Shown here: one piece after another, positions 27,647-35,438 of the stretch
How the letters are laid out: every line of letters begins with the position of its first letter
Position numbering within the stretch: position 1 is the first letter of the stretch
Assembly: GCF_014467055.1 (NCBI RefSeq)
Contig: NZ_CP060696.1
Span: 2,046,001-2,110,000 of the forward strand
Direction: 5' to 3'
Length of the DNA: 64,000 bases
From: Caproicibacterium amylolyticum
Lineage (GTDB): Bacteria > Bacillota > Clostridia > Oscillospirales > Acutalibacteraceae
Program-made: the position numbers and the translations under genes
Notes under the pieces: model-generated
Databases searched by the model: none
Told to the model about the DNA's origin: nothing
Seen by the model: the letters and a program-made list of their open reading frames with translations, nothing else

Positions 27647-28765
27647 ATGAAAAATTTGCTTGCTGCGGCAGCCGCACGGTTCCGGCAGGAACCAGTTCTT
27701 TGCCTGTTTGGTGCCGCGGCTGTTGTGACTATGTTCTTTGTACCGCCCAGCCCATCCTATTTCGGTTACATCGACCTGCGGGTTTTATGCCTTCTATTCT
27801 GCCTGATGGTGGTGGTCGCCGGTTTTCAGGAATGTGGATTGTTCCATGTACTGGCACGGGGACTGCTAACCCGGGAAAAACATCTGCACGCCGTTCTGCT
27901 CACACTGGTGCTGCTGCCCTTTTTCAGTTCGATGCTTATAACCAATGATGTTGCCCTGCTCACCTTTGTTCCATTTACATTTTTAATTTTAGATTTGACA
28001 GGGCAGCAGGCCTACAAAATCCGCACCGTTGTGCTGCAAACAATAGCAGCCAACCTTGGCAGCATGGCAACACCAGTCGGGAACCCACAGAATCTTTATC
28101 TATATAATCAGTATGGAATTTCAGCCGGCAGTTTTTTCTCTTCAGTTCTGCCGATTGCTGCCGTCAGCTTGTTGGTACTGGTATTATTCAGCGTCTGCGT
28201 AAAAAACACCACACTGCGCTTTTCCCTGCCGCAGGCACAAACCAATGCAAATTTCAAAATGTTGATTCTGCTTGCTGTGCTGTTTCTGCTCTGCCTGCTT
28301 TCGGTGTTCCGGATTCTGCATTACGCAGTTCTTTTTGCAGCAGTGCTCACCTCCTTACTGGTGTTTGATCGGTCATTGTTGAAACGCGCAGATTACGGCC
28401 TGCTGCTGACGTTTGTTTGCTTCTTCATTTTTGCAGGAAATATCGGTCAAATTGCACCGGTGCGGCAGGCGCTTACCGCTGTTCTGACCAAAAACACCCT
28501 ACTCACCGCCGTGGGACTAAGCCAGTTTATCAGCAACGTTCCCGCAGTTGTGCTGCTTTCCGGCTTCACAAAGAATTGGCACGGGCTGCTGCTGGGAGTA
28601 GACATCGGTGGCTTAGGAACACCGGTTGCCTCCCTTGCCAGCCTGATTTCACTGAAGCTTTATATAAAACAAAAAGATGCTCGCCCCGCCCGCTTCCTTT
28701 TGTGGTTTATGGCGGCAAATCTTTTGATGCTCTGTCTGCTGCTCATCTTTACCTCTTTACTTTAA
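27647..28765 (+). CDS. SLC13/ArsB/NhaD-type anion transporter
   Basis: A 372-residue membrane protein of the ion transporter superfamily (CitMHS/ArsB/SLC13 group), with about ten hydrophobic helices. The two re-entrant motifs are visible as MLITNDVALLTFVPF, with NLGSMATPVGNPQN, and FISNVPAVVLLSGF with DIGGLGTPVASLASL. These bind substrate and sodium or protons in the family. Clostridial members are annotated as sulfate, dicarboxylate, arsenite or Na+/H+ transporters. Its place in the sulfur island makes a sulfur anion plausible. The ATG at 27647 has GGGGGAA upstream. Substrate remains unknown. Confidence 0.8.
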   Translation: MKNLLAAAAARFRQEPVLCLFGAAAVVTMFFVPPSPSYFGYIDLRVLCLLFCLMVVVAGFQECGLFHVLARGLLTREKHLHAVLLTLVLLPFFSSMLITNDVALLTFVPFTFLILDLTGQQAYKIRTVVLQTIAANLGSMATPVGNPQNLYLYNQYGISAGSFFSSVLPIAAVSLLVLVLFSVCVKNTTLRFSLPQAQTNANFKMLILLAVLFLLCLLSVFRILHYAVLFAAVLTSLLVFDRSLLKRADYGLLLTFVCFFIFAGNIGQIAPVRQALTAVLTKNTLLTAVGLSQFISNVPAVVLLSGFTKNWHGLLLGVDIGGLGTPVASLASLISLKLYIKQKDARPARFLLWFMAANLLMLCLLLIFTSLL

Positions 28766-28766
28766 A

Positions 28767-28793
28767 AGTCTGCCGAAAACGGCAGGCTTTTTT
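28767..28793 (+). terminator. Terminator of the SLC13-type gene
   Basis: AGTCTGCCG, AAAA loop, CGGCAGGCTTTTTT: hairpin and T tract two bases after the stop. Confidence 0.85.
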
Positions 28794-28867
28794 GTGCAGG
28801 AATTTTCTGCAGGAATTTGTTTTCTTTTATGCAAAACGCCAAATATTTAAAAGGTTTTTAAATTCCC

Positions 28868-28896
28868 TTGACAATACGTTTACGAGTGTGTAAACT
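28868..28896 (+). promoter_or_regulatory. Promoter of metNIQ
   Basis: TTGACA (28868-28873), 17-nt spacer and TAAACT (28891-28896). The 370-bp gap from 28766 to 29135 holds a terminator, this promoter, a leader ORF and an attenuator. Confidence 0.75.
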
Positions 28897-28908
28897 ATGT
28901 CTATAATC

Positions 28909-28924
28909 ATTACTAAATATATAG
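28909..28924 (+). promoter_or_regulatory. Shared sulfur-island motif, metNIQ copy
   Basis: ATTACTAAATATATAG begins 13 nt after the metNIQ -10. The first nine bases are identical to the nifH-leader motif, and the rest is similar. Confidence 0.4.
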
Positions 28925-28955
28925 AAATTATATTATATGAAAGAGGGTACCGAAA

Positions 28956-29021
28956 TTGCTGTGTATGTGTATGATGTTTAAAAAATCTGCGGCTGTACAC
29001 ACAACCTTTTTACCCTTTTGA
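28956..29021 (+). CDS. Met/Cys-rich leader peptide of metNIQ (21 aa)
   Basis: An ORF of 21 codons starting at TTG, 8 nt after AGAGGG. It begins (M)LCMCMMFKKSAAV. Four of the first seven codons after the start are Met or Cys, with two Cys flanking a Met and then two adjacent Met codons. It is followed 28 nt later by a strong terminator and then metN. This is the classic arrangement for attenuation by charged tRNA supply: ribosome stalling at Met or Cys codons would prevent terminator formation. No S-box or T-box is present, so the peptide probably replaces them. Confidence 0.6.
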   Translation: MLCMCMMFKKSAAVHTTFLPF

Positions 29022-29049
29022 AAATGCTGATTTTCAAAGTTTCACTGGT

Positions 29050-29085
29050 AAAAAGCGGGCAGCCTTACAGCTGTACCGCTTTTTC
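29050..29085 (+). terminator. Attenuator terminator of metNIQ
   Basis: AAAAAGCGG...CAG and CTG...CCGCTTTTT form a hairpin with a T tract between the leader ORF and metN. The leader's GGCTGT (near 28991) can pair with parts of this stem, giving a possible antiterminator. Confidence 0.7.
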
Positions 29086-29135
29086 TTATATCTGCCTGCG
29101 GGAATTGGCCCGGGGCTGTGGAAAGAGGAAGCATT

Positions 29136-30149
29136 ATGGCAAATCCAATTTTGCAAATTCACAATTTATCAAAAACCTACACCACCCGTACCGGAGAAGT
29201 GCACGCGCTCAAGGACGTAAACCTCAACGTTGAGCGCGGAGATATTTTCGGTATCATCGGCATGAGCGGCGCAGGCAAAAGTTCACTGGTACGATGTATC
29301 AACCTGCTGGAAAAACCGACCGGCGGCAATGTGATATTTGATGGTCAGGATATGCTGACCATTTCCCCCGCTGAACTGCGGACTGCACGGCGCTCCATCG
29401 GCATGATTTTTCAGCAGTTTAATTTGCTAATGCAGCGTACCGCGCTGAAAAATGTTAGCTTTCCACTGGAAGCAGCCGGCGTGCCGAAAAAGGAGGCAAG
29501 TGCGCGCGCTGCCGAGCTGTTGGAAACAGTTGGTCTGACCGAATGGGCAAACAGCTACCCCAGTCAGCTTTCCGGCGGACAAAAACAGCGCGTGGCGATT
29601 GCCCGTGCACTGGCAACGGAACCGAAAATGCTGCTCTGCGACGAGGCCACCAGTGCACTGGACCCAACCACTACACGCAGTATTCTCCGTCTGTTACAGG
29701 ACATAAACCGCAAATACGGCATTACTATTCTAATAATTACCCACCAGATGAATGTTATTGAAGAAATCTGCAGTAAGGTCGCCATCCTTGCAGATGGGCG
29801 GGTCGCGGAATCCGGTTCGGTACGTGATATCTTTGCGAATCCGAAGTCAGAAGCTGCTAAAAAGCTGGTGCTTCCTGATGCCGGTAGTGAAAAGCACACC
29901 CTTGGCCGCCGACTTGCCCGTTTGGTGTTTGACGGTGTGGATTCCTGTGAGCCGGTACTTGCACAGTTGGTGCTGCACTTTCAGGCAGAAGTCAACATCA
30001 TGCACGCGGACACACGCGATCTGAACGGCAAAGCAGTCGGTCAAATGCTTTTACAGCTGCCCGAAAATCAGGAACTGGGCGACCGCATGCTGGAATTTTG
30101 CCGCGCACGCGGACTTACCGCAGAGGAGGTGACACAAAATGAGCAGTGA
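29136..30149 (+). CDS. metN: Methionine ABC transporter ATP-binding protein MetN
   Basis: A 337-residue ATPase for uptake of D/L-methionine. Walker A is GMSGAGKSS, the signature [15 protein letters not shown] and Walker B MLLCDEATSALDP. From about residue 262 the C-terminal NIL domain, which binds methionine and shuts the importer, is present (LVFDGVDSCEPVLAQL to the end). The ATG at 29136 has AGAGGAAG upstream. It overlaps metI by 11 nt. Expression is probably set by the Met/Cys leader attenuator. Confidence 0.93.
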   Translation: MANPILQIHNLSKTYTTRTGEVHALKDVNLNVERGDIFGIIGMSGAGKSSLVRCINLLEKPTGGNVIFDGQDMLTISPAELRTARRSIGMIFQQFNLLMQRTALKNVSFPLEAAGVPKKEASARAAELLETVGLTEWANSYPSQLSGGQKQRVAIARALATEPKMLLCDEATSALDPTTTRSILRLLQDINRKYGITILIITHQMNVIEEICSKVAILADGRVAESGSVRDIFANPKSEAAKKLVLPDAGSEKHTLGRRLARLVFDGVDSCEPVLAQLVLHFQAEVNIMHADTRDLNGKAVGQMLLQLPENQELGDRMLEFCRARGLTAEEVTQNEQ

Positions 30150-30798
30150 TATGCTTCCAATTCTGGGGCAGGGCATTTTAGAAACTCTGCAGATGACGCT
30201 TTTCAGTACCCTGTTTGCCTACATAATCGGTCTGCCAATCGGTGTGCTGCTGGTGGTAACTGCCAAAAACGGGATTCGGCAAAACACCGCCGTTTACCGT
30301 GTACTGGATATCATTGTCAACATCACGCGGAGCATTCCGTTTTTAATTCTGCTGGTGGCAATCATTCCGCTGACGCGCCTGATTGTCGGCACAACACTGG
30401 GCTCTACCGCTACGATTGTTCCACTGACACTCTGTGCGGCACCATTTGTGGCACGTCTTGTGGAAAGTTCACTTTCCGATGTAGACAGCGGGGTCGTGGA
30501 GGCAGCACAGTCTATGGGCTGTTCCACTTGGCAGATTGTACGGAAAGTCCTGATTCCGGAAGCAGTTCCCGGCCTGCTGCGCAATGCGACTATTGCTGCA
30601 ACCACGATTCTCGGTTACTCCGCCATGGCAGGCTTTGTCGGCGGCGGCGGGCTTGGCACCATCGCCACCAACTATGGATACTACCGCTACCAAACTGATG
30701 TGATGTTGGTCACCGTAATTCTCATTGTTGTTATTGTACAGGTTCTGCAAAGCATCGGCCTGAAAATCGCCGGTGTTTCTGACAAACGCTCCGCTTAA
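30139..30798 (+). CDS. metI: Methionine ABC transporter permease MetI
   Basis: A 219-residue permease with five hydrophobic helices. Typical MetI segments are NITRSIPFLILLVAIIPLTR and VEAAQSMGCSTWQIVRKVLI, the coupling loop that contacts MetN. GYSAMAGFVGGGGLG closes the domain. It overlaps metN, with a GAGGTGAC ribosome site inside that gene. It acts as a homodimer in the membrane. Confidence 0.93.
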   Translation: MSSDMLPILGQGILETLQMTLFSTLFAYIIGLPIGVLLVVTAKNGIRQNTAVYRVLDIIVNITRSIPFLILLVAIIPLTRLIVGTTLGSTATIVPLTLCAAPFVARLVESSLSDVDSGVVEAAQSMGCSTWQIVRKVLIPEAVPGLLRNATIAATTILGYSAMAGFVGGGGLGTIATNYGYYRYQTDVMLVTVILIVVIVQVLQSIGLKIAGVSDKRSA

Positions 30799-30935
30799 AG
30801 CACAAAGCTTTACAGCAAGCATCAAAATTACAGGCAAAGAAAACAAGTCCCTGAGTTTTCAGCACACCTCACAAATTGATAGAAAGTGATTTTTTAATAC
30901 TTTAGAATAATAATATTTTCAGGAGGGATTTCATT

Positions 30936-31832
30936 ATGAAAAAGTTTATTTCAATCGCGCTCACAGCCATCCTTGCGGCAGGCACACTGGCAGGCTGCGG
31001 CGGTGCACCGGCTGCTTCTGCGGCGGGCGGCGCTTCTTCCGCTGCACCCGCTTCTGCGGCGGACACTTCTTCGCAGGAAAGCACAACGGCGGCAAAAGGT
31101 ACCATTACCATTGGCGCTTCTCCTACCCCGCACGCAGAAATTTTGAACAAGGTTGTAAAAGGCATTCTTGCAAAAGAGGGCTACACGCTTGTTGTGAAAG
31201 AATTTACCGACTATGTACAGCCAAACCTCGCACTGGAAAGCAAAGAACTGGACGCAAACTACTTCCAGCACAAACCATACCTCGATGATTTTAATAAACA
31301 AAAAGGCACCCACATCACATCTCTGGGACCGGTCCATTATGAGCCATTCGGTATTTACGGCGGCAAAACAAAAGCACTGGCTGACCTGAAAGACGGCGCC
31401 ACGATTGCTGTGCCAAACGACACCACCAACGAAGCCCGCGCCCTGCTTCTGCTGCAGGATAACGGCATTTTGAAACTCAAGGATGGCGCTGACATCACTG
31501 CTACACAGAAAGACATTGCCGAAAATCCAAAGCACATTAAATTTCAGGAAATCGAAGCTGCTCAGCTGGCACGTGCCATCAATGACGTTGACCTGGCTGT
31601 CATCAACGGCAATTATGCTATCAGCGGCGGCTTAAAAGTCAGTGACGCACTGGTTGTCGAAAAGGATACCTCCCTTGCCGCTAAAACATATGCCAATATC
31701 GTTGCTGTCCGTGAAGGTGACGAGAAGCGTGAGGATTTGAAGGCACTTTACAAAGCCCTTACCAGCAAAGAAGTGCAGGATTACATTACCAAGACTTATG
31801 CCGGCGCAGTTGTTCCGCTGACCCAGTCCTGA
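30936..31832 (+). CDS. metQ: Methionine-binding lipoprotein MetQ
   Basis: A 298-residue NlpA-family lipoprotein. The signal ends LAGC with lipid attachment at C21, followed by an Ala/Ser-rich linker. The binding domain starts TITIGASPTPHAEIL and includes YVQPNLALESKELDANYFQH, DLAVINGNYA and VKDPREE-like VREGDEKRED, all characteristic of MetQ. A GGAGGG site precedes the ATG. It lies 137 nt after metI; the gap is AT-rich with no clear hairpin, and a weak internal promoter is possible. Confidence 0.93.
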   Translation: MKKFISIALTAILAAGTLAGCGGAPAASAAGGASSAAPASAADTSSQESTTAAKGTITIGASPTPHAEILNKVVKGILAKEGYTLVVKEFTDYVQPNLALESKELDANYFQHKPYLDDFNKQKGTHITSLGPVHYEPFGIYGGKTKALADLKDGATIAVPNDTTNEARALLLLQDNGILKLKDGADITATQKDIAENPKHIKFQEIEAAQLARAINDVDLAVINGNYAISGGLKVSDALVVEKDTSLAAKTYANIVAVREGDEKREDLKALYKALTSKEVQDYITKTYAGAVVPLTQS

Positions 31833-31845
31833 AAGAAAAATCTTT

Positions 31846-31892
31846 AAAGCCGTATTTGCAAAGCGAAAGCCGCGCGGATACGGTTTTTTTAA
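31846..31892 (+). terminator. Terminator after metQ
   Basis: GCCGTAT...GC and GC...ATACGGTTTTTTT form a hairpin with seven T residues. Confidence 0.7.
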
Positions 31893-31900
31893 TTTTTCTC

Positions 31901-31962
31901 TTGACAATTCCAAATGCTTGTTCTATTGTATCGTTGTACGATATAATCGTCAGACGATATAT
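31901..31962 (+). promoter_or_regulatory. Promoter and double operator of the marR-type gene
   Basis: TTGACA (31901-31906), 17 nt, TATTGT (31924-31929). Two adjacent palindromes follow: TATCGTTGTACGATA (31929-31943), overlapping the -10, and ATCGTCAGACGAT (31946-31958). Both have ATCGT/ACGAT arms. Tandem sites over the promoter are typical of MarR autorepression. Confidence 0.7.
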
Positions 31963-31976
31963 TAAGGAATGAATAC

Positions 31977-32471
31977 ATGACAAAAAAACAAATCATTACC
32001 CAGCTGCTTGACTGTCAGACAGATGCTGACCGCATGGTTCATGAAAACTACCACCGGCTGGCGCAAGAGCTTGGCCTTACGCTGGAACAATTTCATCTGC
32101 TGCTTGAGCTGGATGAACTCATGCTCGATGTACAAAACACGGCGGATGCCCCAACTGTGGGAATGTTAGCCAAAAGCATTCGTGTTTCGCAAAACACTGT
32201 TTCCGAACGTGTGTCCCGATTGGAAAAGAAAAACTTGGTTTGCAGGAAGCCGGACCCTAAAGACCGCCGCATCAGCCATGTTGTACTGACCCAAGAAGGA
32301 CGCAGTCTGCTGCAGCGCATCTCTGCACAGGCAGAAACCTCTTTTGTACGTCACGCAATGGAGCAGATGGAGACAGAAGAACTGCAGACATTTTTAGCCT
32401 GCGCACAAAAGATGGTTTTTTGCATGAATCAACTGAACAGCAAAAAGGAAGGAAATAAAAATGAACTTTGA
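31977..32471 (+). CDS. MarR-family transcriptional regulator
   Basis: A 164-residue winged-helix regulator. The HTH and wing lie at about 62-105 (MLAKSIRVSQNTVSERVSRL, then DPKDRRISHVVLTQEG). Flanking helices would form the dimer. Two ATCGT/ACGAT palindromes cover its promoter, so autoregulation is very likely. Its stop overlaps the O-methyltransferase start by 11 nt, so the two are co-expressed. The inducer could be a substrate of that methyltransferase. Confidence 0.88.
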   Translation: MTKKQIITQLLDCQTDADRMVHENYHRLAQELGLTLEQFHLLLELDELMLDVQNTADAPTVGMLAKSIRVSQNTVSERVSRLEKKNLVCRKPDPKDRRISHVVLTQEGRSLLQRISAQAETSFVRHAMEQMETEELQTFLACAQKMVFCMNQLNSKKEGNKNEL

Positions 32472-33099
32472 CGATGTTTCAAATTATATTCAAAGTCTTT
32501 ACAAACAAAAGGAAGTCCTGACGCAAAAAGAATATACTTCTGATATGCACGTAAAAGAATACATCCCTACAGTTGACGATGAATCAGCCGCCTTTTTGCG
32601 GCTGCTGATTCATCTTGTTAAACCAAAACATATTTTAGAAATTGGAACCAGCGTCGGTTTTTCCACAGTATCTATGGCACTTGCCGCAAAACCTTTTGGC
32701 GGAAAAGTCACTACGATTGAATTTGATGAAACGGTTGCTGCACAGGCTCAGGAAAACTTTGAAAAATCCGGCACAGCTGATTCCATTACACTACTGCGTG
32801 GGGACACAGTAGAAATTCTGCAGCAGCTTCACGGTTCCTATGATATAATTTTTCAGGATGTTGACAAACGGCTTTACTCCCTGCTGCTGCCCAGCTGCCT
32901 GCGTCTGCTTGCTTCCTGTGGCCTGCTGCTTTCCGATGATGCTCTTTTCCCTATTTTAAATCTTGCCAAACGTTGGGAAAATCAAATCGCACCTGTTCGC
33001 AGCTATAATGAACTGCTCATGCGCACACCCGAACTGGAAAGTGTGCTGCTTCCGGTTGGGGATGGGCTTATGCTTTCCAGAAAAACAGAGGCTGCCTGA
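32461..33099 (+). CDS. SAM-dependent O-methyltransferase family protein
   Basis: A 212-residue class I methyltransferase of the O-methyltransferase family 3 / YrrM-TrmR type. Motif I is ILEIGTSVGFSTVSMA, followed by VTTIEFDE and YDIIFQDVDKRLY, which replaces the usual D-x-D metal/acceptor segment. It probably methylates a small molecule, or the wobble uridine of tRNA as TrmR does. The ATG at 32461 has AAGGAAGG upstream and lies inside the marR-type gene. Control by MarR favours a detoxification role. Confidence 0.8.
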   Translation: MNFDDVSNYIQSLYKQKEVLTQKEYTSDMHVKEYIPTVDDESAAFLRLLIHLVKPKHILEIGTSVGFSTVSMALAAKPFGGKVTTIEFDETVAAQAQENFEKSGTADSITLLRGDTVEILQQLHGSYDIIFQDVDKRLYSLLLPSCLRLLASCGLLLSDDALFPILNLAKRWENQIAPVRSYNELLMRTPELESVLLPVGDGLMLSRKTEAA

Positions 33100-33170
33100 T
33101 TTCACACAGTTTTTTCTGTCTATTTTCATGTTTGTACAAAAATTGTTTACAATATATCTGTAAGGATGCA

Positions 33171-33199
33171 TTGACACACATTTTAAAGTGGAATATAAT
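33171..33199 (+). promoter_or_regulatory. Promoter of the DegV-family gene
   Basis: TTGACA (33171-33176), 17-nt spacer, TATAAT (33194-33199): a perfect sigma-A consensus about 40 nt before the ATG. Confidence 0.8.
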
Positions 33200-33241
33200 G
33201 TTATATAGTATTAGAAACTATATAATGTGGAGAATGAAATC

Positions 33242-34093
33242 ATGGCAGAAAAGATTGCAATTCTGGTCGACTCCGGCAGCGACCTGCCGGAGGATATGAA
33301 AAAAAAATACTCAATTATGACCATGAACCTGCGCATCGTTTATGGAAATGAAGTCTATGAGGACGGAATAGACATCACTCCACAGATGGTCTACAGCCGG
33401 TTCCCGCAGGAAATTCCCAAGACTTCCACCCCAAATCTGCTGGAAGTAAAAGACGCTGTCGAAAAAATCCGGCAGCAGGGCTACACAAAGATCATCGCCA
33501 TCTGCATTTCCAGCGGACTAAGCGGCACTTACAACACCGTAAAGACTGCCTTAAATGAAGTTACAGATATGGAGACTTTTGTTTTTGACAGCAAAAGTAT
33601 TTCCATCGGCGCCGGAATCTTTGCACTCTGGGCGGCAAGGGCCATTGAAAGCGGCATGACCTTTCAGCAAGTTACCAAAGGTCTTTTGGAAAAACAGAAC
33701 AGCTGCAAACTATATTATTATATGGATACACTGGACTATCTGCGTGCCGGCGGGCGCATCGGCAAGGTAACTGGCTTAATCGGTAAAGTGCTCAATATTA
33801 AGCCGATCATCTCCTGCAATGAGGAGGGTGTTTACTACACCGTTTCCATGCTGCGCGGCAGAAAGAGCGGAATCCGCCGTCTGCTGGACATTGTAAAAAA
33901 GCATGAACCCACAGGAAAAACGTGGATTGCCCTGATGAATGGCGACGCAAAAGAGCAGGCGGAAAATGTACGTGTTGAACTGCACGAACTTTTCCCTGAC
34001 AGCGAGATGGTCGTGGAAAAGCAAATCACCGCTTCTTTGGCAGTTCACACCGGACCGGGATTGATTGGCGTATGCATTTTTTCGGCCGACTAA
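33242..34093 (+). CDS. DegV family fatty-acid-binding protein
   Basis: A 283-residue DegV/FakB-type protein, which holds a long-chain fatty acid and may present it to a FakA kinase. Family blocks are ILVDSGSDLPED, KTSTPNLLEV, ISSGLSGTYNT and TLDYLRAGGRIG. The last also marks FakB proteins. The ATG at 33242 has GTGGAG upstream; a GTG at 33227 is less likely. It has its own consensus promoter and terminator. No fakA is nearby. Confidence 0.9.
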   Translation: MAEKIAILVDSGSDLPEDMKKKYSIMTMNLRIVYGNEVYEDGIDITPQMVYSRFPQEIPKTSTPNLLEVKDAVEKIRQQGYTKIIAICISSGLSGTYNTVKTALNEVTDMETFVFDSKSISIGAGIFALWAARAIESGMTFQQVTKGLLEKQNSCKLYYYMDTLDYLRAGGRIGKVTGLIGKVLNIKPIISCNEEGVYYTVSMLRGRKSGIRRLLDIVKKHEPTGKTWIALMNGDAKEQAENVRVELHELFPDSEMVVEKQITASLAVHTGPGLIGVCIFSAD

Positions 34094-34114
34094 AAACAGA
34101 ATATATCTGCTCTG

Positions 34115-34152
34115 CAGCGCTGTATGTTTCACCATACAGCGCTGTTTTTTTA
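34115..34152 (+). terminator. Terminator of the DegV-family gene
   Basis: CAGCGCTGTATG and CATACAGCGCTG form a 12-bp perfect stem followed by eight T residues. Confidence 0.9.
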
Positions 34153-34274
34153 ATTTTGGGTTAAAAAATGATATACTCAAAATTTTTCTTGCCAAAACGA
34201 GATTTTCGTATTAAACTCAAAATAGATATTAATGTCACTTTTTGTGAATTTTATGAGGAGAAAACTTTTTTCCT

Positions 34275-35387
34275 ATGACATTTTACTTTCAGCAAATCGG
34301 TGCGGACATACTCGCTCTTTTTATGCAGTTTTATTTGCTCTATTTTCTGGACAGGAACCACATTCTTTCCGTATGGTTTACACGCCAATATCAGCTGACC
34401 ATCCGGTTTATTCTGACAGCAACGCTGCTGGAAATCTGTATTGCTTACTTTGACTGTTTCCCCAGCGCCATGTTCCAGCTGCCGTACCTGGTGTTCAATG
34501 CGGTCAGCTACACCTGCATTCCCTATATTCCGCTGCTGATGGCTGGACTTTTTAAGAGTTACTCTTTCAAACGGTTTATGATTCTGTCCATTCCCGCGCA
34601 CATCAGCGCTGTTCTTTCCATTTCGAGTATTTGGAACGGCTGTCTTTTTTATGTGGATCAATATGGAATCTATAAGCGCGGCCCGCTGCATTTCTTATTT
34701 GTAGCCATATGTATTGGCGCCATTGGTTTGCTGATCTACTACAACTATATTGGTTCCAAGACCTATGAGCTGCCGGAAAAGCTCAGTTTAATAATTTTAT
34801 ACGGAACCGCGATTTTCAGCGTAATCATTCGTATTTTTCTCCCCTATCTGCTGCTTTCCTGGGGCTGCATCACTCTTTCTTTGTTGCTTTACTTCATATT
34901 TCTGCGAGAACTAAACTTCCGGTACGACCCAACCACTAAAATTTTAAACCGTGCTTCCTTTGATGAACGGCTGGAAAGCCTACAAAACGCCCCGCCGGTC
35001 TACATCGTTGTGCTGGATGTCAATGACCTGAAACAAGTCAATGATCACCTTGGTCACGTCACCGGTGATGACTATCTGTACGATACTGCCATTATCATTT
35101 CGGAAAGCTTTAAGCCTATCGGCACAGCTTTCCGCATTGGCGGAGATGAATTTTCAGTGCTTTGCCCCAACTGTACAAAAGCCGCCCTGCTCCACAGTCT
35201 AAAAGAACTGGACCGCAAAAGCAGCCAAGTAGCTCAAAAATACCCAACACCCTACTACATTGCCCGCGGCTTCAGCCTGTATGACTTTGAAAGCCGAAGC
35301 ATCCATGAAGTTTTTAAAACCGCCGACAAGAAAATGTATCAGGACAAAGCGAAGTCAAAGGTGAATTTATCCACTAAAAAGAAATAA
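34275..35387 (+). CDS. Membrane diguanylate cyclase (GGDEF domain)
   Basis: A 370-residue protein with about six or seven hydrophobic helices in residues 1-215 and a GGDEF domain in 220-365. The active-site motif is intact: GGDEF at 289-293. The metal/substrate segment LDVNDLKQVNDHLGH is also present. No RxxD inhibitory site precedes it. It should make cyclic di-GMP in response to a membrane or external signal; the sensor region is unrecognised. The ATG at 34275 is rather far (about 14 nt) from GAGGAG, so translation may be weak. Confidence 0.85.
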   Translation: MTFYFQQIGADILALFMQFYLLYFLDRNHILSVWFTRQYQLTIRFILTATLLEICIAYFDCFPSAMFQLPYLVFNAVSYTCIPYIPLLMAGLFKSYSFKRFMILSIPAHISAVLSISSIWNGCLFYVDQYGIYKRGPLHFLFVAICIGAIGLLIYYNYIGSKTYELPEKLSLIILYGTAIFSVIIRIFLPYLLLSWGCITLSLLLYFIFLRELNFRYDPTTKILNRASFDERLESLQNAPPVYIVVLDVNDLKQVNDHLGHVTGDDYLYDTAIIISESFKPIGTAFRIGGDEFSVLCPNCTKAALLHSLKELDRKSSQVAQKYPTPYYIARGFSLYDFESRSIHEVFKTADKKMYQDKAKSKVNLSTKKK

Positions 35388-35388
35388 A

Positions 35389-35431
35389 CTAAAAATGCTT
35401 TGCTGCATCTTTTGCAGCAAAGCATTTTTAG
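35389..35431. terminator. Bidirectional terminator between the GGDEF and MFS genes
   Basis: CTAAAAATGCTTTGCTGCA and TGCAGCAAAGCATTTTTAG form a 19-bp stem with A and T tracts on both sides, serving two convergent genes. Confidence 0.9.
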
Positions 35432-35438
35432 TTTTTTA

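Noticed and set aside
28868..29135. S-box (SAM) riboswitch or Met T-box upstream of metNIQ
   Set aside because: The conserved SAM-I core and the T-box AGGGTGG sequence are both missing; a leader ORF and terminator are present instead.
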